Source: Rhynchonema sp. JSB1_4 (lineage: Eukaryota; Nematoda; Chromadorea; Monhysterida; Xyalidae). From it: a stretch of 64,000 bases of DNA. The number at the start of each line of letters is the position of its first letter. Position 1 is the first letter of the stretch. The notes beneath the pieces are model-generated. The model was not told the origin of the DNA and did no database searches. It saw only the letters and a list, made by a program, of their open reading frames with translations. Shown here in pieces: positions 26,201-38,200 of this stretch. Location: assembly GCA_030248065.1 (NCBI GenBank), contig JASAMV010000035.1, positions 1 through 64,000 on the forward strand, read 5' to 3'. Position numbers and translations under genes: made by a program.

Positions 26201-29200
26201 TTTGCATGGGCTAGATGTGAGATGTGTTTGGTACTCATAGTCAAACTACCAAGTATCTGTGTGTGTGTGTTGCATGTTGCGGTCTTCCCCAATGTACGTT
26301 CACACCATACCTGTTTGAAAGTAATCTCCAACCCTGCACTTCATTGACTCTGAGATATCGTGCACGAACTGTAAGAGAACCTGCTAACATTTTCAGTCTC
26401 TAGTTCGCATGAAGAAGAAGGCGGTGGTGACAAAACGTTGAAGCCGGTGGTGAGCGAAGCCATGGAATCCGAACAGATCACAGTTGAAACAGAGCTAGTA
26501 ACTGAAACTCAAGGCACCAAGACAACGGATGAGGAGCACAGCACATCTGATCTTGAACAAACTGGAAAGAAAAAGAAAAAAACGCAAATAGATAAGAAAA
26601 GAAGAAAGGGAAGTGTCCCAGCAGCAGCTGAGGAACCAGAAAAAAAGCGAAAGGATAGTCAAGGTGTTTTTGAAAAGGGAAAAAGCATTTTGCCCATGCC
26701 AGAAGAGACATCAAAACTGATAGAGGGCAGCAAGCTTCAGGGAACCGAAACACAAAGAAAAGAAAGCGTTGTCACTTTTGACGAGGCAGAGACGAAGGTT
26801 GTTGAACCTCCGGAAGCTGAGACAGTTGAGAAGAAACGAAAGGAACGCAAACCCAAAATAAACCAAGCGCCACCCTCTAAACTGGTCAAAGTGAAAGAAA
26901 ACGAAGTTGTTGTTCTGGAGTGCAAAATAAGCAGCAAGTCCAACCGAAAAGTTAATTGGCTGAAGGACGACAAACCCTTGGAACTTGACGGAGAGAAATT
27001 GAGAGAGGAAGTAATCGGTGACCTGCATAGGCTCCTTATTGTTGTAAGCTCTTCGGCCGACACTGGTGCATATGAGTGTGTCGTTGTTGACAAAACAGGG
27101 AAGGCAAGAACGGTTGCAAAACTGGTAATTGAATCCGATTGGACAGAGGCGTATGCTGAAATGAGGTCCAAAGAAGGAACCACCACGGAGCCAGAAGAAG
27201 AAGAATTAGTTGTTGAAGAAATCTCGTCAGAAATGAAGAAGGAGAAAAAACTAGTAAAGAAGGTTCCAGAAACCAAGGGTCAGAAGGTTGTTAAGGTAAA
27301 AGAAAACGAAACAGTTTCTCTTGAATGTACCATCAAGACCGGATCTTCAGCCACAGTAACATGGCTGAAAGACGGGAATAAAGTAGAAATTGATGGTAAG
27401 CGCATCACAGAAGAAATCACGGATGACGTCTGTAAGCTTGTTATTTGTAATAGCACGGAACAGGACGCAGGCGTTTACGAGTGTATGACAACGAATAAGC
27501 TGGGTAAAACAACAACAGAAGCGAAACTGACAGTTGAAATAGGCATTCAACCTAAAGTCGATGAGGATGACACTACCAACGAAAAGGTAAAGCCTGAACT
27601 AGAAGCAGCTGTGCCGGAACCAAAAAGAAAAGATAGCAAGCCTGGCAAACCAGAGGCGAAGCGCAAAGAAAGTATGGTTCCGGTACCTGAAGAACCGGAA
27701 AAGAAACGAAGGGGCACCAAGGCCACACTTGAGGAAGATGAAACGAAGGGAAAAGAAAGCATGGATCTGACACCCGAAGAGCCGGAGAAGAAACAAAAAG
27801 AGCGAAAGGCCGCACCTGAGGAACCTGAGAAAAAACGAAAAGAAGGTGTGTCTCCGGTACCTGAAAAACCAGAAAAGAAACGAGAAGACAGTAAAGCCGC
27901 ACCTAAGAAACCCGAAAAGAAGGAAAAAGAGAGCGTGGCGGAGGTACCCGAAGAATCAGAAAAGAAACGAAGAGGCAGCAAGTCCGCAAATGAGGAACCT
28001 GAGAAGAAAAGGAAGGAGAGTGCGGTTTCTATCACAGAAGAGCCAGAAAAGAAACGAAAAGAAGGTAAGGCCGCACCTGAGAAACTTGAGAAAACGAGAA
28101 AAGAAGACGCGGCTCTAGTACACGAAGAACCTGAGAAAAAACGAATAGAAAGTGTGTCTCCGGTACCTGAAAAACAGGAAAAGAAACGAGAAGGCAGTAA
28201 AGCCGAACCAAAGAAACCCGAAAAGAAGGAAAAAGAAAGCGTGGCGGAGGTACCTGAAGAATCAGAAAAGAAACGCAAAGACAGCAAGGCTGTGCCTGAG
28301 GGATCTGATGAGAAGAGAAATGAGAGTGCGATTCCGATACCCGAAGAGCCTGAAAGGAAACGAAAAGAAAGCAAGGCCACATCTGAGGAACCTGAGAAGA
28401 AAAGGAAAGAAAGTGTTGCTCAGATACCCGAAGAGCAGGCGAATAAACGAACAGACAGCAAGGTTACACCCGCGGAACTTGAAAAGAAGAGAAAAGAAGG
28501 CGTGGCTCCGGAACCCGAAGAACCAGAAAAGAAACGCAAAGACAGCAAGGCCGTGCCTGTCGGACCTAATAAGATGAGGAAGGAGAGTGTATTTGCGACA
28601 CCCGAAGACCAAGAAAAGAAACGAAGCGAAAGCGAGGCCGTATCTGAGGAACCAGAAAAGAAACGCAAAGACAGCAAGGTCGCACCTGATTTACCAGAGA
28701 TGAAAAGGAAAGAAGACGCGGCTCAGATACCCGAAGAGCAACAGAAGAAACGAAAAGACAACAAGGCCACACCCGACAAACCTGAAATGAAAAGACAAGA
28801 AAGTGTGGTTGAGGCACCCCAAGAGCCGGAAAAGAAACGAAGAGGCAGCAAAGCCACACCTAAGGAACCTGAGAAGAGGAAGGAAAGTATGGCTCCGGCA
28901 ACCGAAGAGCCTGAAAAGGAAGAGGGCAAGGTCGCACCCGAAGAGAAGACAAAAAAGCGCACTCCGAAACAAAAGTTAAAGGAAAAGAAACCAGACAAGG
29001 TTGTGAAAACTCGTAAGAATGAAACAATTGTCCTGGAATGCACTGTAAGAACCAGATCACCAACCAAAGTCAGTTGGTTTAAAGATGGAGAGCAAATTGA
29101 TATCGACGGGCAGCACATTACGGAAGAAGTGCTGAACAATGTCTATAAGCTTGTTATTTTTGACAGCAGTACTACAGATGCTGGTACTTACGAATGTGTG

Positions 29201-32200
29201 GCAATCAATAAGCTTGGCAGGATAGTGAGCGAACTGGTAGTGGGCGTTGAAGTTGACAGCGAATTACCCGATCTGAACACATCTACTGCCGCCCCTGTTC
29301 AGGATTTCGAGGAGGAACAGCAGGTTTCTAAAATCCAGGCAAAGAACAAGAAAGATCAGCCACAACCTCGAAAAACTATCAAAGCCACAGAAAAGGAAGT
29401 GGTTATTCTTGAATGCAAGGTAAGCGGCAAGAAAGGCGCAAAAGTCAGCTGGATGAAGGACGGAAGCACCGTTGAAATAGACGGAACGAGAATAAAGGAA
29501 GATGTAACAGGAGACACACGCAAACTCGTCATTGCAGACAGCTTGATAACCGACGTCGGCACTTACGAATGCATCGTAATTGATAAAAATGGTGAAAAAA
29601 GCAGCGCGCTAGCCGCATCTGTTGAAATTGAGAGCAAATCAGATAAGCCAAGACAACTCGAGGTGGAACTGAAAGACACAGAAACAGCTCCAACGGAGCG
29701 TTGTGAAGAACCAAAGCCGGAAGTTCGGAGGAAAAAAAGTGAGACGCCAGCAAGAAAAACTGTTAAATTCAGGGAAAACGAAACCGTGGTGCTTCAGTGT
29801 ACTGTGCGAACCAGATCTCCAGCAAAGCTCTGCTGGATTAAGGACGGTTACCAAGTTGAACTAGATGGCAAGCGCATCACGGAGCAACTGTCTGGCGTCG
29901 AATACAAGCTTATCATAGCCAATAGTACCGCAACTGACATCGGTTTATATGAATGTATTGTGACACAGAAGTCGGGTAGACTAGTCAGTGAGGCAGAAAT
30001 AACAGTAGAGATGGAAAGTGAGTCGTCACATAAAGCTCATGGACATGAGGTACAAAAAACAGACAGCGAAGCGGTTGTGGCTGAGAAATTCGACGTGAAA
30101 CAACAGAAAGCCGGGAAGATCGAATCGGATAGTGGCACTCCACAGAAGGATTACTACCCCCACATCACAACTCCCTTGAAAAACGTGTCAATAAGAACAA
30201 CAGGAACAGCTGTTTTTGAGTGCACGGCAATTAGTGAACCAAAAGCGACAGTCCTTTGGGTGAAAGATGGCAACGAAATTGCAATCGATGGCAAGCGGAT
30301 CAAACAAGAAATATCGAACGACGTCCATAGACTCGTCATTTCCGATAGCACTGTCTCTGATACGGGCACTTACGCATGCATACTCACCAACAAATTGGGT
30401 AAAGCACGAAGCGAAGGGAAACTGAATGTGGTTCAACAAAAAGGTGTTTTTTGCGGGTTGCTGTTTGCGGGTTGATTAAATAACTGTAGTTTATTACATG
30501 CCTTATTCCATCCCTTTAACCCAAAATCCTCAATATTTGAACGCTATAATTTACCGCAAGCGCCGTTATTGTGAGCGCGAAACACAAAATAGCATCGTTG
30601 TACAGATGAACATTTTGCATGTCTTCAGCTGCAGCGAGTGCACCCATTGTCACTAAACCCCTCACCGACGTTACCGTAATCACTGGCGAAGATGCTGTGT
30701 TTGTGTGTTGTGCAACTGGTAAGCCTCAGCCAACCGCCGGTTGGTCGAAAAATGACAAGGCGCTAAAAATCGATGGAAAGCGTTTGAAAACCGAAACAAC
30801 TGGCGATGTGTGTACACTCACCATTGCTAACACCACGAAGGATGACGTGGCCACTTACTCCTGTGAGCTAACAAACAAAAGTGGAAAGGTTAAGACTGAT
30901 GCGAAACTATTCGTGAATGAAAAGCAAGATAAAGGTGCGATTTGATGGGTTTCTTTGTGCTTGGATATTACTGTCGTTTCAAGCATGTTTAAAAGGTTTT
31001 GTAGTCTTGTGCCCGTTTATTTCTCAATAATCTAGAAAACTTCAACAAGCCACAACGTTAATCTTCATCCACTGGGAACTGTCTCAATCAAACCCAATTT
31101 TTCAACTCAATGTTTCACACTCTAACAACCGGGTGGTTTGTTTCAGAAGCAGCACCAAAGCCAGCTGACGCCGAACAGCAGGCTGCCGATGGAGCGACGC
31201 CGGAAGCCGAAGCTGAGCCACAATCCATGGAAACTGCTGCACCAGTGGAGACAAAGGCACTTCCTGTTATCGAAGCTGCACCTGTTGATGAACAGACACA
31301 ACCGTGTGTCACCAAACCGCTGCAAGACATCACGGTCGATATTGGACAGACAGCGACTTTCGAGTGCTCGGCAACGGCCAAACCGGCGCCGACGGCATCG
31401 TGGCTGAAAAATGGCGCGGCCATCGACGAGAAACGTGCGAAAGCAGAGTCCACAGCTGAAGTGTTCAAATTGGTAATTGCTAAAAGTACGCTGAACGATC
31501 AGGGTGGTTACTCGTGTGTGCTGACGAATGATGTCGGCACCATCAAGACTGACGCAAAACTAACCGTTGTCAAACCTAAAGGTAATCAATGCACGTTTAC
31601 TGGAGTGTAGCGTGTTACGTCGTCTGCAAGACTTGTGGGGTTTGAATAAATGTGTTGGGACCCTGGTGCACAGCAAACTAACCCAACTTTAGCAAATAAC
31701 TGTGGTTCCGATCACTCTGACACCACTAGGCAAGGTTCCTAAACCAAATACATCAGTTATCAATTCTCGTCGTATTGTACTATTACAGATACAGTACCGG
31801 GTGCAATTCTGGGCTGAAAGTTGAAGTCGCGTGCACGCGCGTGCGAAACAGTGCAAAGTATAGACGAAAGTCGAAGTAACTTCGCGTGCACGCGACTTCA
31901 ACTTTCAGCCTAGAATTGCACCCGGAACTGTAGACTTGAGCTTTACATATCAATTGCAAGAAAGACACGTTTTCTTCAGGGCTGTGCCAATCTCCGTCTA
32001 TAAAATTTCAAGTCTAACGAGCTGCCATAATGTTTTTCAGAAAAAGACACCAAGCCAGGTTTCGACTCAGCCCTCAGGGACGTATCAGTGAAAGAAGGTG
32101 AAACAGCAACCTTTGAATGCCAAATCATTGGTCAGCCAACGCCGGATGCAACGTGGTTCTTGAATGGTGCGGAAGTGGAGATTGATAACGACCGCATCAG

Positions 32201-35200
32201 GGCGAAAGTGGAGAATGGCGCTCTGAAGTTGGTTATCAAGGAGGCAAAGCTGTCGGATGTTGGTGAATACAAGGTCAAATTGACCAACTCAGCCGGCTCA
32301 GCAGAATGCACAGCAAAACTTGCTGTGGCCGAAGCAGCGGAACCACCAAGATTTACAAAAGAACTCAGCAAGCTGTCCGTTGACGAAACTGATATTGCTA
32401 GCTTAGAGTGTACGGTAGCTGGAAAACCAATGCCAGCCATTGAATGGCAGAAGGACGGTCAGCCTGTGGTGGCAGACGGCAAACGTGTGATCTCAGATTT
32501 TAAGCCGGAAAGTGGAGCATGCAAGTTGACGATTAAGGAGGCGAAGAAAGAAGACTTCGGCACCTACACCTGCAAAGCGACCAACATAGCGGGACAAGCG
32601 GCCACACAGAATCAACTTGAAGTGCAACTGCTCGTCGCTCCTGAGTTCACGACACAGCTGCAACCGACAGAAGTTCCCGAGGGCCAAGAACACGTGGAAT
32701 TGACTTGTGCACTGAAAGTTGATGTCAGTCCGAAACCGCAGATTCAATGGACGCGGGACGGCAAACCCGTGAAACCTGACGGCAAGCACATGATAGTTGA
32801 AACGTTAGATAATGGCAGCATCAAGCTGATAATCGATGTTGTCAAGTCTGAGGACATCGGCGTTTACAAATGCGAAGCCATAAACAAGAAAGGAAAAGCC
32901 GAGACGCAAGCTGAGCTGAAATTCGCCAAGGTTGAAGAATTAAAAGCCGAACAAGCTCCTGAGTTTACAGTACCATTGAAGGAGAACGCAGTTGAGGTTG
33001 GAGCAACTACAACCATGGAATGCGCTGTCACAGGTTCCCCTGCCCCTCAAGTTAAGTGGCTGAAAGACGGCAAGGAAGTGAAACCGGAAAAAGATCATAT
33101 CGAAATCGTCGCTAACCCTGACGGCACTCAATCGCTGATTATCCACAGCGCCAAACAAGAAGACGTCGGCAAGTACGAGTGCGTGGCAATCAACACCGCA
33201 GGCGAGGCAAAAACCGACGCGCCTTTCACCGTACAGCAGGCACCAGTGTTCATCAAACCACTCGAGCCGATCACCGCTGAACTGGGTACCGCCACTGTTC
33301 TGGAATGTGCAGTTAAGGGCCAGCCCAAACCAGACATCAAGTGGTCCAAGGACGGTCAACCAATCCAGGCTGATGCTGATCACAAGATTGAGAATCTACC
33401 CGACGGCACGCAACGACTCATCTTGTCCAAAGCTGTTGAAAATGACGCCGGTGCGTACAAGTGCGAAGCAATCAGTCCAGTTGGATCGGCATTCACCGAG
33501 AGCGTGCTACAGTTGAAACGTAGGTCTTCTCATAATTTTATACGCGTTTTTAAATTGCCTGCTACTTATTTTGGGTGCACATGCACGTTTAAAAAAGTAA
33601 TTTGATGAGACAGCATTTTTGAATACGGAATTCTTTTCACGGATCTGCTTGACGACACTCACATCTAGCTAGTCCAACTAAAACGAGATTCCTTCTGTCC
33701 ATTCCTTTATGTCCAACAAACAATCCGCAAAACCGCACCACCTTCGTTGTTTTTAGTCGGCGCTCAGGTGATCGAGTCAGCGATGGAGCATCTGGCACCA
33801 CAGTTTACGAAGGTACTCCATTCTGCGGCAACGGCCGTCGACGGCACGGTCGAGTTGATCTGTTGCGTCACCGGTACGCCGAAGCCAGAAGTGAAATGGT
33901 TTCACGACGACAAAGAGGTGAAACCTGACGGAAAGAACGTCAAGATCGAGGAGCAGCCGGATGGCACCCAAAAGTTGATCATCAAACACGCTGACATCGG
34001 CACAATCGGCGAATATCGCTGCGAGGCGATGAATATTGCCGGAAAGGCGTGGACTGAGGCGCCTGTTTCGGGTGTGTATGCGTGCATGCAAGTACTGTTT
34101 AACGAATACAAAAAAATCTTGGATACTTTAACTTTCCATCTTTCATTAACTGTATGGTTTTCTTCGTTTTGGGGCTTTTCATTTCTGTAACTAAACGAAA
34201 TCAAAAATCCATTGCGTCTTTGTGTGTATTCGTTTAAAATCTACTTTAACCGAATATGTTTGTAGTTGCATCATCGGAAGAACTGCCGGTTGCCGAAGGT
34301 GTTGCGCCCGACTTCACAGAACCGCTACAGTCCGCTCAGGCTGTGGTCGGTGAAACGGTGACTCTGGTGGGCAAAGTTACCGGTGATCCAGCACCGGAGA
34401 TAAAGTGGTTCAAGGGCGAGCAGGAACTGAGACCGGATGGCAAACGGGTCAAGACGGAATCAAATCCAGATGGAACTCAACGACTGATTCTGGCTAAAAC
34501 CACCGAAGCCGATACCGGCGAGTACCGCTGTGAAGCCAGTAATGCGTCGGGTGTAACCTGGTCTGACGCCACCGTTGGTGTGAAAGGTCTGCATGGGGAT
34601 GTTCACGTTGACTGTTGTTTGGGAAAGGTTTTAGTTAGATATGAATTTATGTATGTCAAAACAGACTACCCAAGTATTTCATCGTCGCTTTGAGTGTGTT
34701 TTTCCTCCCAATCGTGCCTTCTTCTATTCAAACAAAGTTGCAACTCAATTTTCCGATCAATTATGCTAACTACTAATAAAGCGCATTAACCAACTTGTAA
34801 AAAATAACTCCAACTTTTTAGAGCCGGAGATCCCTCCATCATTCATCAAAGAGTTGGTAGCAGCGTCCGTGGAAGAGGGCCAAGAGGTCACTTTCATGTG
34901 CCAAGTAAAAGGGTACCCACCGCCAGAGGTCAAGTGGTACAAGGACGGACACGAGATGTCATCGAAGGACGGCATCCGCGTGATTGAAGCCTTCGCCGAC
35001 GGCACACACAAACTGACAATCCCAGCGACCAAGGGCGAGCATCAGGGCAATTACAAAGCCGAGGCGACTAACTCCGCTGGCAGCTGCTCCTGTCGTGCAC
35101 CACTAACTGTTACGGGTGGGGCTAAGGGGTACAAAAGGGTATTTGTTTGAAAGTAGGAGTGTCATTCTTATTTTATTACTTTGGGGACCTTTCGAAGTAG

Positions 35201-38200
35201 CTGTCTTGTCGTAACAAGGGAACTGAAAATTATATAGTTCTTTGATGCATCGGGATACACGCACCAACATTTCAGCTGTTTTCTGCTACTAATCTTCAAA
35301 GTTTATGACTTGAGATAACAACACTTTTTGCTACAGGAGACTGGTTTTTTAGTTCAGTTTTTATTAATGTTGCGTTAACACTTCTGCTCCTTTGAATTCG
35401 TCCTGTGCAGGGTCTTGAGCTCAGCTGGGATGGAGGATGTGAATAAGTTTTTGTTGTTGTTCAGAAGACTACTTGCGGCTATTTTCAGTCCCTGAAGAAC
35501 CACCGAAAATTAGAAAAAAGCTGGAGCCAGTCAAAACCAACGAGGGCAAGGAAGTGGTGCTGGAATGCGCGTTTGATGGCAACATTGACAGCGTAAAATG
35601 GTATGCCCTGAAAAACTCTGCGTGCACCATGCTTTGTAATCCGCTATTGTTTGCAAATATCTAGAGACAGATCTATCTGCTGTTCACAGGCTCAAAAACG
35701 GCAGCCCGATCAAACCGGATAAAATCAAGGTTGAATCATTGCCTGACGGTACGCAGCGCCTGACCATCCCTGCATCGGGGGTAACTGATACGGGATTCTA
35801 CAGGTCTGGAATCGTTTAAAAAATGACTTCTTAACAATAAACTGATTACCTTGTCCTTCCAGCTGCGTGGCGGCTAATTGCGGTGGCGAGGCCAAGACTG
35901 ACGCTGATGTTGCCGTTGCGCGTGCAGTCAAGGCACCAGCATTCGCTGATGGCGGCCAGTTGAAAGACCAGACGGTCGACCAAGGCTCAACGGCTACGTT
36001 CACCTGCAAGATCATCGTCGATGGAGCGTTGCCAAATATTACCTGGTTTGTAATGCTTGTGGTTGACAATGTAATCTGCAAAGCAGGAGGCTAATGTTGT
36101 ATCCAGCTTCTGTAGTTGGTAACTGGCCGGTTAGCCAGCACTGCTTATGGCAACTACAACCATGCGCAGAGAGTTAAGGTCACGCTTTCAACTTCAGGTT
36201 GAAGGATGGAAAGCCGTTATCTGCTGATAAAAGGGTGTCAATTGCCACTGATGAAAAAACGGGAGTATTAACGCTAAAAGTAAACGACGCACAGCCTGAC
36301 GACGCAACGAAATACACAATTCAGCTGAAGAACGATGGTGGCGAAGCCAGCTCTGATGCGTCACTGACTGTCAAGCGTGAGTTATTGGCCAGAAAATACT
36401 TAAACCACGGTAGTTGACCGAACAGTTGTTCATCTCTAGTGCTACCCCCAACCATTACTCGTGGCTTACAAGACAAAACCGTTGAAGTTGGAGAAGAAGC
36501 GAAATTTGTGATCGAGTTCACTGGAATCGTGGACAGTGTCAAATGGTCGGTCTTTGTTTTTCGGTGGTTTTTTGGTACTTATTGATAAGCAAACACATCA
36601 ATTTCAAACTAAAAATGTCGAATTTGCAAGAGATCTCTAATTCTCAGGTTCAAAAGCGGCAATCAGTTGGCCCCTGACGGTGCGCGTCTGAAGGCCGAGA
36701 GACTCAGTGACACAAAGTACCAGCTGACTTTCACAAAAACAGAAATAACGGATTCTGGCGATATAACAGTGTGTTTGGAGAATCAGGGTGGTAAAGTGGA
36801 GTCTGCCGCAAAGCTGCTCGTCAACAAGAAGCCAGTGAACAAACCAAGGATTACTGGAAAACTCAAAGTAAAATATCTAGTCCTTCACCGTATGAATGCT
36901 TCAAAATATACAAAACATGTTTAGGATCAAACCGTCAAAGTGGGAGAGACATGCACATTTACTATGACATGTGCCGGTGATCCGCCGGACAAAGTAGTGT
37001 GGTCGAAAGGTTGGTCTTGGTTTACAGCTTTGGCATCTGGTTCATAGGACCATGCAATCACCATGAGCTTCAAAAACCATGCCAAAATGAAAAATAAATC
37101 TTCGCAGGTTCCACGCCGCTGCAAGCCGGAAGCAAGGTTAAAATTGACAAAATCGATGACTTCAACTACAGGTTGTCGATTTCTGATTGCCAGCTGGACG
37201 ATGCTGAAACTTATTCGGTAAAATTGTCCAACGAAGGCGGCAGTGAGGAGGAATTCGCCATTCTCACTGTGCAGCTGCCACCTCCACCGAAGCCTCAGGT
37301 AAGCAACATTTTAGATCTCTATTCGAAAAACAGCTGTCGTTCACAATTTTGCGCTTTTCAGATCATGAAAGGTCTGGAGGACCAGACGGTGGTTGAGGGA
37401 AACGACTGTATGATGGAAGTTGAAGTGAACACGAAACCGAAAACTGTCAAATGGTGCGGCAATTGTGTGCTGTTATTGACTTGCGTGATAGACGCACAAG
37501 TGGTGCACAATTTGCATAATTTTTCAGGTACAAAAACGGTTTTGAGATGCGGCCGTCCAATCGTGTCAAGCCTGAAAAACTGAGTGACATGAAGTACAGG
37601 CTGGAGATTGCACAAGCTGTGGCTGATGACGATGCAACGTATAAGGTCTGTTTTTCTGCTGGTTAGCAAAAGACAGCTCTGCTTCTTTTTCTCTGAGACG
37701 TTCAAGATCAATTTGTTTCAAATGATGGACAAGTTTGAACATGCCATTTATTACGTACTACTCAAAATTATACAGGTTGTCCTTGAGAACGAGTCAGGTA
37801 GCGCCGAATCATTGGCCAAACTGACAGTCCAACTCCCACCTGAGCCTTCGTTGGTCATCAAGAAGGAACTGATGGATCAAAAAATCACTGAGGGCCGCGA
37901 GGCGTCATTCACAATTGAAATCAAGGGACGACCATCAATTATCAAATGGTTTCGGCTCTTATCCATTTTAACGTTGATATTTTAAGTTTGTTTCGTTGAT
38001 GCAATTGTGCATAACAGTGATTAATCCGAGAATTCAGCGTGCCTCGAACCAACTTTCCTTAATTTCCAACAACCGGAAACACAAACGCACAACAACAAAT
38101 ACGTGAATGTGTGCGCTAAACATAACGCTTAGACATAATGTTTCGCTTGCAATTCAGGTTCAAAAATGGTCAGCTGCTTTCACCGTCCAATCGTATTCGA

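Noticed and set aside
27547..28380. 277-residue Ser/Phe-rich open frame on the - strand
   Set aside because: It is the reverse complement of the 45 nt KKRKES repeat, so its own repetitiveness is explained by the sense repeat.
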